In this document: positions 21,013 through 29,101 of the stretch, piece by piece | Position numbering within the stretch: the first letter of the stretch is position 1 | How the letters are laid out: each line of letters starts with the position of its first letter | Source of the DNA: Cyanobium sp. WAJ14-Wanaka | Lineage (GTDB): Bacteria; Cyanobacteriota; Cyanobacteriia; PCC-6307; Cyanobiaceae | Direction: 5' to 3' | NCBI RefSeq assembly: GCF_024345375.1 | Contig: NZ_JAGQAZ010000001.1 | Location: 620,001 to 684,000, forward strand | DNA length: 64,000 bases | The notes under the pieces: model-generated | Database searches by the model: none | What the model was told of the DNA's origin: nothing | Seen by the model: only the letters and a program-made list of their open reading frames with translations | Translations under genes and position numbers: made by a program

Positions 21013-21831
21013 TCAGAAAAGTACGGGCCTGCGGTGCTTGAGGCTTGGCATCTGGGCCCGAACCCTGGTGGCGTGGCCGGCATCCACAGGGGCTACGGCC
21101 AGACCAGGTGCCACACCTGCATCGGCCAAGACAGTGCCCCAGGGATCAATAACAAGGGCATGGCCATGGCTTTGGCGACGGCCGTAATGGTTGCCGGCCT
21201 GGGCTGGGGCCACCACATAGGCGGTGTTTTCAACGGCCCGGGCCTGGAGCAACACCTGCCAGTGGTCCTTACCGGTAAAGGCCGTGAAGGCCGCAGGCAC
21301 CATCAACACATCGGCGCCCTGGCTGGCCAGGTAGCGATAAAGCTCCGGGAAGCGCACGTCGTAGCAAATGGAGATGCCAATGCGGCCCAGCCCGGGCACC
21401 TCCACCACCGGTGGCAAGGCATCGCCAGGTTTAACAGTGGCCGATTCCCGATAGGTATTGCCATCGGGCAAGTCCACATCGAAAAGGTGGATCTTGTCGT
21501 ATTGGGCCAATAGCTGCCCTTCCGTACTGACCAGTTCCGCCCGGTTGTAGGTCTGGCCGTTGCCGGCCGGCACCGGGAAGCCCCCACCCAGCAGGGTCAC
21601 CTGGTAGCGGCGAGCCATCGTCACCAAAAAGCGACTGCACTGGTCCGCCAGGTCGGTGGCGAGCTCCAGCCGCTGGGAGTCATCGCCCATGAAGGCAAAG
21701 TTCTCCGGCAGGCCCACCAAATCCGCCCCTCGGCGGGCCGCCAGCTCGATCTGCTCCTCGGCGGCGGCGAAGTTTCGCGTGGGATCAGAGGTGCTGGTGA
21801 GCTGCACTGCTGCCGCCAAAAAACTGCTCAC
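21013..21831 (-). CDS. Carbon-nitrogen hydrolase (Nit1/Nit2-type amidase)
   Basis: A nitrilase-superfamily enzyme. The catalytic triad is visible as E43 (LVGLPENFAF), K113 (AQYDKIHLFDVDLPDG) and C156 (GISICYDVRFPELYRYL). The closest family is the Nit1/Nit2 group, which hydrolyses deaminated glutathione or alpha-ketoglutaramate, so a metabolite-repair role is the best guess. The frame is open to 21975, but GTG 21831 (MSSFLAAAVQLTST) gives the family N-terminus. 272 residues. comB ends 41 bases upstream in the same direction. Confidence 0.9.
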   Translation of the reverse strand: MSSFLAAAVQLTSTSDPTRNFAAAEEQIELAARRGADLVGLPENFAFMGDDSQRLELATDLADQCSRFLVTMARRYQVTLLGGGFPVPAGNGQTYNRAELVSTEGQLLAQYDKIHLFDVDLPDGNTYRESATVKPGDALPPVVEVPGLGRIGISICYDVRFPELYRYLASQGADVLMVPAAFTAFTGKDHWQVLLQARAVENTAYVVAPAQAGNHYGRRQSHGHALVIDPWGTVLADAGVAPGLAVAPVDAGHATRVRAQMPSLKHRRPVLF

Positions 21832-21871
21832 CAGAGGCCCTGAGTAATCGACCAACTTTAGGGGCGAGGGC

Positions 21872-22654
21872 CTAGCTGGCCTTGAGCACCCCAGGCTCCA
21901 CCTGCATCGGCACCACCTCAAGGCTGTCGATGGCCGCGCAGCAGGCGAAATCGGCATCGTGATTACCCAGCCCAATCAGGCGTTGGCCATGGCTGGCGGC
22001 CCGCAGGCAGGCCTCCGGCTGATGGCGCCATTGCTGCCAGAGGGCAAGGGCAGCCAGGGCCTCATCGTTGCCACAAACCACTCCGTTGTCATTGGCAATT
22101 TCGGGTTGGCCAGGGCCTGCCTGCTCCATCAACGCCGAGACCACAGCCCCCGCAGCCAGGCTGTCCTCCAGGGAATAGTCCCCTTCCCAGCCACTGCCGA
22201 CGATCCAAACCCGCTGGGCGGCGGCCGAAATCAAGCGGCGGGCGACGGCGCTGATGTTGGGCAAGCAGGCCGTAAGCAGCAGGGGCACCTGCCTTACGGC
22301 GGCCAAGGAGCGGGTGCCATTGGTGGTGCTCATGAAAATGCGTTTGCCCCGCACCAGCTCCGGCGTCACAGCCAGGGGGGAATTGCCCAGGTCGTAGCCA
22401 GTTACCCGCTGGCCACCCCGCTCACCTGCCCGTAAACAAAGGTCTGCTGGCCAAGCCGCAGCGGCGCTCTCCAATTCGTCCAGGTCTGCGAAGGCCTGGA
22501 TGGCTTCAGCACCGTTTTGAAGCGACCAGGCAATGGTGGTGGTGGCCCGCAGGACGTCGATGACGACAGCTGCATCGGGAGCTTCTGGCCCATTGGCTGC
22601 AGTCGCGGGCTGCGTAGGCACCGCCTCGGAGGTAGGGAAGTAAAAAATTTGCAC
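21872..22654 (-). CDS. comB: Probable 2-phosphosulfolactate phosphatase
   Basis: 260 residues from GTG 22654 ([13 protein letters not shown]). The family signature [25 protein letters not shown] and the conserved [28 protein letters not shown] and [19 protein letters not shown] segments identify the ComB family. In methanogens it dephosphorylates 2-phosphosulfolactate in coenzyme M synthesis; cyanobacteria lack that pathway, so the true substrate here is unclear. The frame extends upstream to 23218, but that part overlaps the divergent ubiD gene and is not coding. Confidence 0.85.
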   Translation of the reverse strand: MQIFYFPTSEAVPTQPATAANGPEAPDAAVVIDVLRATTTIAWSLQNGAEAIQAFADLDELESAAAAWPADLCLRAGERGGQRVTGYDLGNSPLAVTPELVRGKRIFMSTTNGTRSLAAVRQVPLLLTACLPNISAVARRLISAAAQRVWIVGSGWEGDYSLEDSLAAGAVVSALMEQAGPGQPEIANDNGVVCGNDEALAALALWQQWRHQPEACLRAASHGQRLIGLGNHDADFACCAAIDSLEVVPMQVEPGVLKAS

Positions 22655-22706
22655 GGGCACATGCTCCACCTGGGTGCGCCACAGTAGGAAGCACCGGTCA
22701 AGCCCG

Positions 22707-24275
22707 ATGCCAGCGACGGCAATCCCCCAACGCAGCCGCCGTGACCTGCGCGGATTCATTGAACTAGTTGAGCAACGCGGCCAGCTGCGCCGCATCACCG
22801 CGCCGGTGGATCCAGACCTGGAGTTGGCGGCCATCGCCGACCGGGTATTGGCGATGGGGGGGCCAGCCCTGCTGTTTGAAAATGTGATCGGCTCCACCAT
22901 GCCCGTGGCAGTGAATCTGCTGGGCACCGTGGAGAGGGTGCTTTGGAGCATGGGTATGGAAACCCCCCTGGAGCTCGAGGCCCTCGGAGAGCGACTGGCC
23001 CTGTTGCAGCAGCCCAAACCCCCTAAAGGGATACGCGAAGCCGCCCGCTTCGGCGGAGTACTTTGGGACCTGATCAAGGCACGACCAGATCGGGACCTGA
23101 TCCCCCCCTGCCAGCAGCAGGTGTTCAAGGGCAACGACGTAGACCTCGATGCCCTGCCCCTACTACGGCCATGGCCAGGGGATGCGGGCAAGGTGATCAC
23201 CCTGGGGCTGGTGATCACAAAGGACCCGGAAACCGGCGTGCCAAATGTGGGGGTCTACAGGCTGCAAAAGCAGTCGATCAACACGATGACCGTTCATTGG
23301 TTGAGCGTGAGGGGCGGCGCCCGCCACCTGCGCAAGGCAGCGGCCCTCGGCAAGCCCCTGGAGATCGCCATCGCCATCGGTGTGCATCCCCTGCTGGTGA
23401 TGGCCGCAGCCACCCCTATTCCGGTGCAACTGAGCGAATGGCTGTTTGCGGGCCTCTATGCCGGAGAGGGGGTTCGACTAGCGAAGTGCAAAACCGTGGA
23501 CCTGGAGGTGCCATCCCACAGCGAGCTGGTGCTCGAAGGCACGATCACCCCCGGCGAAGAGCTGGGTGATGGACCCTGCGGCGACCACATGGGTTTTTAC
23601 GGTGGAGAAGAACTGTCGCCCCTGGTCAGGTTCCAGTGCATCACCCAGCGACGCAACCCGATTTACTTCACCACCTTCAGCGGCAGGCCCCCCAAGGAGG
23701 AGGCCATGCTCGCAATTGCCCTCAACAGGATCTACACGCCAATCCTGCGCCAGCAAATTCCGGAAATCGTCGATTTCTTCCTGCCGATGGAAGGGCTCAG
23801 CTACAAGCTCGGCATCATCGCCATCGATAAGGCCTACCCGGGCCAGGCCAAGCGGGCAGCCATGGCCTTCTGGAGTGCCCTCCCCCAATTCACCTACACA
23901 AAGTTTGTGGTGGTGGTCGACAAACAGATCAACATTCGCGATCCCCGCCAGGTGATCTGGGCAATTAGCGCCCAAGTGGATCCCCAAAGAGATCTTTTTG
24001 TGCTCGAGGACACCCCCTTTGACTCCCTGGATTTCGCCAGCGAGCGGCTGGGCCTGGGCGGGCGATTGGCCATCGATGCCACCACCAAAATCGGACCAGA
24101 AAAACGCCACGATTGGGGCGAAGCGCTCGGCCGGCCGGCGGAGCTAGAGGCTCAGGTGGACAGTCGCTGGGACGAACTGGGGCTCGCCGATTTAGCAGGG
24201 CAGGAACCCGACCCCGCCCTGTTTGGTTACACCCTCGAGCATGTGCTCGAGAGGCTGGCAAAAAGCCGTGCCTAA
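22707..24275 (+). CDS. ubiD: UbiD-family decarboxylase
   Basis: A prenyl-FMN-dependent aromatic acid (de)carboxylase, about 522 residues from ATG 22707. It shows the UbiD fold motifs [53 protein letters not shown], and [16 protein letters not shown]. In cyanobacteria this gene is taken to decarboxylate the 4-hydroxybenzoate-derived plastoquinone precursor, though that role is not proved here. No ubiX is in the window. It diverges from comB with 52 bases between starts, and the Rrf2 gene follows 2 bases after its stop. Confidence 0.9.
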   Translation: MPATAIPQRSRRDLRGFIELVEQRGQLRRITAPVDPDLELAAIADRVLAMGGPALLFENVIGSTMPVAVNLLGTVERVLWSMGMETPLELEALGERLALLQQPKPPKGIREAARFGGVLWDLIKARPDRDLIPPCQQQVFKGNDVDLDALPLLRPWPGDAGKVITLGLVITKDPETGVPNVGVYRLQKQSINTMTVHWLSVRGGARHLRKAAALGKPLEIAIAIGVHPLLVMAAATPIPVQLSEWLFAGLYAGEGVRLAKCKTVDLEVPSHSELVLEGTITPGEELGDGPCGDHMGFYGGEELSPLVRFQCITQRRNPIYFTTFSGRPPKEEAMLAIALNRIYTPILRQQIPEIVDFFLPMEGLSYKLGIIAIDKAYPGQAKRAAMAFWSALPQFTYTKFVVVVDKQINIRDPRQVIWAISAQVDPQRDLFVLEDTPFDSLDFASERLGLGGRLAIDATTKIGPEKRHDWGEALGRPAELEAQVDSRWDELGLADLAGQEPDPALFGYTLEHVLERLAKSRA

Positions 24276-24277
24276 CC

Positions 24278-24718
24278 ATGCTCAGCAAAGCTGGTGCCCA
24301 GGCCGTCAAGGCCCTAATTGAACTGGCTGCCAGCCCCCAGCAATGGCGATCCACGGCTGATTTGGCCAGGGCCCAGCAACTACCGGAGCCAATGCTGGAG
24401 CAGGTGCTGCTGAAGCTCCGGCGCTCCGGCCTGCTGCAGGCCCGTCGGGGCCGGCTCGGGGGCTACCGCCTGGCGAGACCAGCCCAGCAGATCTCCATCG
24501 GCCTGGTCCTTGGGGCCGTGGCCCGCCAAGCAGAACCGCTAAATCCTGCTGATGCCTCAGAGATCTCAGCTGCCGATCAGGTGACAAGCAGCCTCGAGCG
24601 CCACCTGGTAATGGCCCAACAAAGGGCCCTGGCCGAACTGACGGTGGAAGACCTCTACTTCGACCTACGCAGTGCCCTGGCGAGCAGACAGGAAGACGGC
24701 GGCCTATTACTGGGATAG
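24278..24718 (+). CDS. Rrf2-family transcriptional regulator lacking cysteines
   Basis: 146 residues from ATG 24278, two bases after the ubiD stop. The N-terminal winged helix reads VKALIELAASPQQWRSTADLA then QVLLKLRRSGLLQARRGRLGGYRLAR, the Rrf2 signature. IscR-type members bind an Fe-S cluster through three cysteines in the middle region; here the whole protein contains no cysteine, so it cannot use that sensor. The target is unknown; the adjoining ubiD gene is a candidate. Confidence 0.85.
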   Translation: MLSKAGAQAVKALIELAASPQQWRSTADLARAQQLPEPMLEQVLLKLRRSGLLQARRGRLGGYRLARPAQQISIGLVLGAVARQAEPLNPADASEISAADQVTSSLERHLVMAQQRALAELTVEDLYFDLRSALASRQEDGGLLLG

Positions 24719-24782
24719 ATCTCCATAGGATCAGTAAATTCGCCCATCCCCATTGGCCCAAGCCCCAGACCAATCGGCCCCC

Positions 24783-26078
24783 ATGTCCCTGCCCGGGGTC
24801 GGCAGCCTGAGGGGCCAGGTGAGGGTGCCGGGTGACAAGTCGATTTCCCATCGGGCCCTGCTGTTTGGGGGCATTGCCGAAGGCACCACCCGAATCGATG
24901 GCCTGCTGCCTGCGGAGGATCCCCTGAGCACGGCCGACTGCCTGAGGGCCATGGGGGTTGGGGTCTCAGCAATTAGGGCCGGTGAAACGGTGGAGGTGCA
25001 GGGGGTTGGCCTAGATGGCTTACTCGAGCCCGGCGACGTCCTTGATTGCGGTAATTCCGGCACCACCATGAGGTTGATGCTGGGTTTGCTGGCCGGACGG
25101 GCAGGCCGCCACTTTGTGCTCACTGGCGACGACTCCCTGCGGGGTCGGCCGATGCGGCGGGTAGGAGCACCCCTGGCGGAGATGGGGGCCCTGATCCACG
25201 GACGCCTGGACGGCAACTTTGCCCCCCTGGCGGTTCAGGGCCGCCAACTGCATGGCCGCACCATCCACACCCCGGTTGCTTCCGCCCAGGTGAAAAGTGC
25301 GATTTTGCTGGCCGCCCTTACGGCCACAGGCGAAACCACGGTGATTGAACCGGCCCAATCCCGGGACCACAGCGAAAGGATGCTGCGGGCCTTTGGCGCC
25401 GACCTGGAGGTAGGTGGAACCAACAGCACCGAGATAACCATCCGTCCTGGGAGCAACCTGCGGGGCCAGGATGTAGTGGTACCGGGTGACATCAGTTCGG
25501 CCGCTTTCTGGCTGGTGGCCGGCGCCATCACGCCAGGAGCGGAGCTGAAGATCGAGAATGTGGGATTGAATCCCAGTCGCACCGGCATCCTTGAGGTTCT
25601 CGAACAGATGGGGGCGCGCATCAGCGTCTTAAACAGCAGGGATGTGGCAGGGGAACCGGTGGGGGATCTGCACGTGGCCCATGGCCCACTACAGGCCTTT
25701 GACATTGGCGGCGAACTAATTCCCCGACTGGTCGATGAGATTCCCGTGCTGGCGGTGGCCGCCTGCTACGCCACAGGGGTTAGCCGGGTTAGGGATGCCG
25801 GCGAGCTGCGGGTCAAGGAAACCGACCGCCTGGCCGTAATGGCTCGCCAACTGGGGGCCATGGGGGCCCAGATCGAGGAATTCGAAGACGGGATGGTGAT
25901 TGTGGGAGGGCAGAAGCTCAAGGGTGCGGAGCTAGATAGCGAGACCGATCACCGGGTCGCCATGAGCTTGGCTGTGGCGTCGCTGGTGGCAGTGGGCGAC
26001 AGCAAATTGCACCGGCCCGAGGCCGCTGCCGTTTCCTATCCAAGCTTCTGGAACGACCTGGCCCGCCTTCGTAACTAA
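24783..26078 (+). CDS. aroA: 3-phosphoshikimate 1-carboxyvinyltransferase (EPSP synthase)
   Basis: Joins PEP to shikimate 3-phosphate in the shikimate pathway. [16 protein letters not shown] at the start, [16 protein letters not shown] (phosphate/PEP-binding) and [20 protein letters not shown] near the end are the two family signatures. 431 residues from ATG 24783; TTG 24753 in the same frame would add ten residues. The Gly of the PEP site is GNSGTTMR with threonine, a pattern of glyphosate-tolerant class II enzymes as I recall, which would need an alignment to confirm. glmU follows 34 bases after the stop. Confidence 0.96.
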   Translation: MSLPGVGSLRGQVRVPGDKSISHRALLFGGIAEGTTRIDGLLPAEDPLSTADCLRAMGVGVSAIRAGETVEVQGVGLDGLLEPGDVLDCGNSGTTMRLMLGLLAGRAGRHFVLTGDDSLRGRPMRRVGAPLAEMGALIHGRLDGNFAPLAVQGRQLHGRTIHTPVASAQVKSAILLAALTATGETTVIEPAQSRDHSERMLRAFGADLEVGGTNSTEITIRPGSNLRGQDVVVPGDISSAAFWLVAGAITPGAELKIENVGLNPSRTGILEVLEQMGARISVLNSRDVAGEPVGDLHVAHGPLQAFDIGGELIPRLVDEIPVLAVAACYATGVSRVRDAGELRVKETDRLAVMARQLGAMGAQIEEFEDGMVIVGGQKLKGAELDSETDHRVAMSLAVASLVAVGDSKLHRPEAAAVSYPSFWNDLARLRN

Positions 26079-26112
26079 CCCTTAGATTCCGGCGCAGTCG
26101 CCCCACCCCCTG

Positions 26113-27462
26113 ATGCTCGCCGTTGCCGTGTTGGCCGCCGGGAAAGGCACCCGCATGAAAAGCGACCTGCCCAAGGTGTTGCAACCCCTGGCGGGGGCAA
26201 CCCTGGTGGAGCGCGTGCTCTCCAGTTGCCAGCACCTGGCCCCGGAGAGGCGAATCCTGATCGTTGGTCACCAGGCCGCCAAGGTGGAGCAGTCCTTGGC
26301 GAAGCTGGCCGGGCTGGAGTTTGTGCTGCAACAACCCCAGAACGGCACTGGCCATGCCGTACAACAACTACTTAATCCGCTCCAGGGCTTTGGGGGCGAC
26401 CTATTGGTGCTGAATGGTGATGTGCCACTGCTGCGCCCCGAGACCCTGGAGCAACTGCTTGGCCAGCATCGGAGCTCGGGGGCGGCGGTGACCCTTTTGA
26501 CGGCACGTCTGGAGGATCCCAGTGGCTATGGGAGGGTTTTTGCCAACCAAAATGGGGCAGTTAGCCAGATCATTGAGCACCGCGACTGTTCAGACGAACA
26601 GCGGCTCAACAACCTCACCAATGCGGGTATCTACTGCTTCAACTGGCAAAAACTGGCGGAGGTTTTGCCCCATCTCACCACTGATAACGACCAGGGCGAG
26701 CTCTATCTGACGGACAGCGTCGCCCTGCTCCAACCTGCCATGCACATGGAGGTGGCAGATCCAGATGAGATCAATGGCATCAACGACCGACTGCAACTAA
26801 GCCAATGCGAGGCGGTCTTCCAGGAGCGACTTAAGCGCCATTGGATGGCGGAGGGGGTGAGCTTTGTGGACCCCGCCAGCTGCACCCTCAGCGAGAACTG
26901 CCGGCTTGGCCGTGATGTGGTGATTGAGCCCCAATGCCATTTGCGCGGCTCAACCGTGGTGGGGGATGGCTGCCGAATCGGCCCAGGCACATTCCTGGAA
27001 AACGCCAGCCTGGGAGCCAATGTTTCCGTGCTCTATTCGGTGATTCGCGAGGCGGTGGTGGGGGATAACTGCGCCATTGGTCCCTACGCCCAATTAAGGC
27101 CGGGCACAAAGCTGGAAACCGGTTGCCACATCGGCAATTTTGTGGAGATCAAGAACAGCCAACTTGGCGAGGGGGTGAAGGTGAACCACCTGAGCTACAT
27201 CGGCGATGCGGACCTGGGCGAAAGGGTAAACGTGGGGGCAGGCACAATTACCGCTAACTACGACGGCGTGCAAAAACACCGCACCGTTATTGGCTCAGGC
27301 AGCAAGACCGGGGCCAATTCCGTACTCGTGGCCCCCATAACCCTCGGAAGCAACGTAACGGTGGGAGCCGGATCAACCATCACCAAGGATGTGCCCAGTG
27401 GGGCGTTGGCCCTGGGGCGTTCCAAGCAAGTAATCAAGACCGACTGGCCCGAACCTAGTTAG
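26113..27462 (+). CDS. glmU: Bifunctional N-acetylglucosamine-1-P uridyltransferase / glucosamine-1-P acetyltransferase
   Basis: Makes UDP-GlcNAc for peptidoglycan and lipopolysaccharide. The N-terminal pyrophosphorylase domain (residues about 1-225) opens with [20 protein letters not shown] and has LNGDVPLL. The C-terminal left-handed beta-helix acetyltransferase runs from about 250 with hexapeptide repeats, [21 protein letters not shown] and [11 protein letters not shown]. 449 residues, normal. It ends 8 bases inside the convergent hypothetical gene that follows. Confidence 0.97.
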   Translation: MLAVAVLAAGKGTRMKSDLPKVLQPLAGATLVERVLSSCQHLAPERRILIVGHQAAKVEQSLAKLAGLEFVLQQPQNGTGHAVQQLLNPLQGFGGDLLVLNGDVPLLRPETLEQLLGQHRSSGAAVTLLTARLEDPSGYGRVFANQNGAVSQIIEHRDCSDEQRLNNLTNAGIYCFNWQKLAEVLPHLTTDNDQGELYLTDSVALLQPAMHMEVADPDEINGINDRLQLSQCEAVFQERLKRHWMAEGVSFVDPASCTLSENCRLGRDVVIEPQCHLRGSTVVGDGCRIGPGTFLENASLGANVSVLYSVIREAVVGDNCAIGPYAQLRPGTKLETGCHIGNFVEIKNSQLGEGVKVNHLSYIGDADLGERVNVGAGTITANYDGVQKHRTVIGSGSKTGANSVLVAPITLGSNVTVGAGSTITKDVPSGALALGRSKQVIKTDWPEPS

Positions 27463-27736
27463 CGGCAGCCAGCAACTCGACGATCCCCGTTAGGGGGATG
27501 CGCTCCATATCTCCGCTGTCGATGTTGAGCACCTGGGCGTATTTAGATATCGGCCCCCTAACGGGGCGGCTTATGTCGCATACCCGACCGATGAACCAGG
27601 GCCTACCCGCCATCGCCACCACAGCCAGGTGGCCGGGCCGGGCATCGTGGAAGCGCTTGGGATTGGCTTGCCGCAGGGTCTCGACTGCGGGATCGATTTG
27701 CCAGGGGGCCACGCAGGTGAAGTACATCTGTATCAT
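27455..27736 (-). CDS. Conserved hypothetical protein beside LexA-like palindrome
   Basis: 93 residues from ATG 27736 ([15 protein letters not shown]); ATG 27727 is a second choice and the frame is open to 27766. The sequence has no membrane segment and I recognise no family. [22 protein letters not shown] followed by [14 protein letters not shown] suggests a small alpha/beta fold. Its start lies 7 bases from the perfect palindrome at 27743-27756, and its 3' end overlaps glmU by 8 bases tail to tail. The last part of the gene contains a 13-base inverted repeat. Confidence 0.6.
   Translation of the reverse strand: MIQMYFTCVAPWQIDPAVETLRQANPKRFHDARPGHLAVVAMAGRPWFIGRVCDISRPVRGPISKYAQVLNIDSGDMERIPLTGIVELLAAAN
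27485..27566. repeat. 13-base perfect inverted repeat in 3' part of hypothetical gene
   Basis: CCCCGTTAGGGGG at 27485-27497 and its exact reverse complement CCCCCTAACGGGG at 27554-27566, 56 bases apart. Each arm is also a small hairpin by itself. The repeat lies inside the 3' part of the minus-strand hypothetical gene and just past the end of glmU, so it could fold in either transcript as a 3' structure. No T tract follows on the plus strand. Confidence 0.6.
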
Positions 27737-27742
27737 TAGGGT

Positions 27743-27756
27743 AGTACGGTCGTACT
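27743..27756. promoter_or_regulatory. LexA-box-like perfect palindrome
   Basis: AGTACGGTCGTACT: arms AGTAC and GTACT with a 4-base spacer. This has the size and arms of the cyanobacterial SOS box reported as RGTACNNNDGTWCB, differing only at the D position. It lies 7 bases upstream of the minus-strand hypothetical gene and 48 bases upstream of the plus-strand peptide gene that leads into two photolyase-family genes, so it could control both directions. The assignment is inference from the motif. Confidence 0.5.
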
Positions 27757-27803
27757 CCCGGCGCAACCCCGGCGTCTAGGTTGAACCAGTTGAGCCGTTA
27801 ACC

Positions 27804-27917
27804 ATGGAAAGCACTGACTTCAGCGGAGCAATTGCGGGCCTAATTGCCGTCGGCCTGTTGCTCACGGGCGCAGTGGTCTATGTGGTGAGCCGCCCCACCG
27901 ACCTGGGCAAGCGCTAA
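27804..27917 (+). CDS. 37-residue single-pass membrane peptide
   Basis: ATG 27804 to TAA 27917. It starts MESTDFSGAIAGLIAVGL and continues as a hydrophobic helix to about residue 28, ending SRPTDLGKR. The size, the acidic N-terminus and the charged tail resemble the small photosynthetic subunits (Psb, Pet, Psa, Ndh), but it matches none I can name. It lies 48 bases downstream of the palindrome and 8 bases before the cryptochrome gene, so it likely opens that transcript. Confidence 0.6.
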   Translation: MESTDFSGAIAGLIAVGLLLTGAVVYVVSRPTDLGKR

Positions 27918-27925
27918 ATCTGCCC

Positions 27926-29101
27926 ATGGCTGCCCAAAGACCGCTGGTAGTAGTGGATCTTCAGGGCCAGTGGCGCCTCGACGATCAACCCTCCCTGGCC
28001 AGAGCGATGGCAAGCGCCATGGCCATGGCCGAGCTGGGCGACCCTAAGTCGCTTCGCCTGGGAGTTACGGGAGGCCCCAGCCAAGCCCGGCCCCTGCAAG
28101 GGCCCCACCAAAGCAAGCTGACAAAGCAGGCGATTAAAGGCCTTAAGGCGAGGCTGCCATCCCTAGGGATTGAATGGCTTGAGGATCAATCTGAATTGGT
28201 TGCTGGGGTCAGCGAAGTTGGGCGCTGTGGGCCCAACCGGCTCTTCGCAAGCCCGCCAATCCCCCTCGAGAGCTTTCCACGGGTCTTTGCGGACTTTCGC
28301 CGCCAACTAGCGGCCAACGGCCCGGTTGAGGTTGAAGCCCCCATAGGGGGCAATTCGGGAATAGATGCGGCGATCGATGGGGCAAGCCGAAGTGATGGCG
28401 ATAGCCGCAGCTCGTTTCCCTTTGCCGGTGATGAATTAAGCGCCCTAAGGCACCTGCAGCACTTTGTGCACGGCAGTGCGGGCCTCAGGAATTACAAGCA
28501 AACCCGCAACGGCCTGTCAGGGGTGGGGTTTTCATCAAAATTTTCGGTCTGGCTCTCGATCGGCACCCTGTCGGTGCGTCGAATCTGGGCAGAAGTTTTG
28601 AGTTATCAGGCCATAAACGGCGAAGATGAAGGTTCCCAGGCGATGCAACAGGAACTGCTTTGGCGGGAGTTTTTCATCTGGCTGGAGCTCGCCAATCCCA
28701 AAAACTTTGATCAGCTTGGTGGCATCCAAGGGCGCTCCTATGAATACCTTGAGGATCGGGATCTATTTGCCAATTGGTGCCACGGCAACAGTGGCAATCC
28801 ACTAATTGATGCAGCCCTGAAGGAGCTCAATAGCACTGGCTATCTCTCCAATCGCGTGCGCCAATGGGTGGCCTCGGATTTTGTTCATCGGCTGCGACTG
28901 CCATGGCTTTGGGGAGCCCGCTGGTTTGCATGGCAACTAATCGATTCAACTCCAAGCCAAAACATTGGCAATTGGTCCTATTTGGCTGGCGTTGGAGCTG
29001 ACCCCCGCAGCTTTGGCAGCGCCGGTCCAAGGTACTTCGATCTGGAAAAGCAACTTAAAATCTATGATCCCAGAGGCAGTTATCTGAAATTATGGTCCTA
29101 A
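27926..29101 (+). CDS. DASH-type cryptochrome/photolyase with degenerate N-terminal domain
   Basis: 391 residues against about 490 for CRY-DASH. The FAD-binding half (about 165-391) is well kept: NYKQTRNGLSGVGFSSKFS, ELLWREFFIWLEL, PLIDAALKELNSTGYLSNRV, NIGNWSYLAGVGADPRSFG and RYFDLEKQLKIYDPRGSYLK, all typical of the DASH subfamily, which repairs single-stranded pyrimidine dimers or signals. The N-terminal antenna domain is shortened, and the usual opening with a DLR..DN motif is absent (LVVVDLQGQWRLDDQP remains). It overlaps the next photolyase-family gene by 10 bases. Enzymatic activity is uncertain. Confidence 0.85.
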   Translation: MAAQRPLVVVDLQGQWRLDDQPSLARAMASAMAMAELGDPKSLRLGVTGGPSQARPLQGPHQSKLTKQAIKGLKARLPSLGIEWLEDQSELVAGVSEVGRCGPNRLFASPPIPLESFPRVFADFRRQLAANGPVEVEAPIGGNSGIDAAIDGASRSDGDSRSSFPFAGDELSALRHLQHFVHGSAGLRNYKQTRNGLSGVGFSSKFSVWLSIGTLSVRRIWAEVLSYQAINGEDEGSQAMQQELLWREFFIWLELANPKNFDQLGGIQGRSYEYLEDRDLFANWCHGNSGNPLIDAALKELNSTGYLSNRVRQWVASDFVHRLRLPWLWGARWFAWQLIDSTPSQNIGNWSYLAGVGADPRSFGSAGPRYFDLEKQLKIYDPRGSYLKLWS

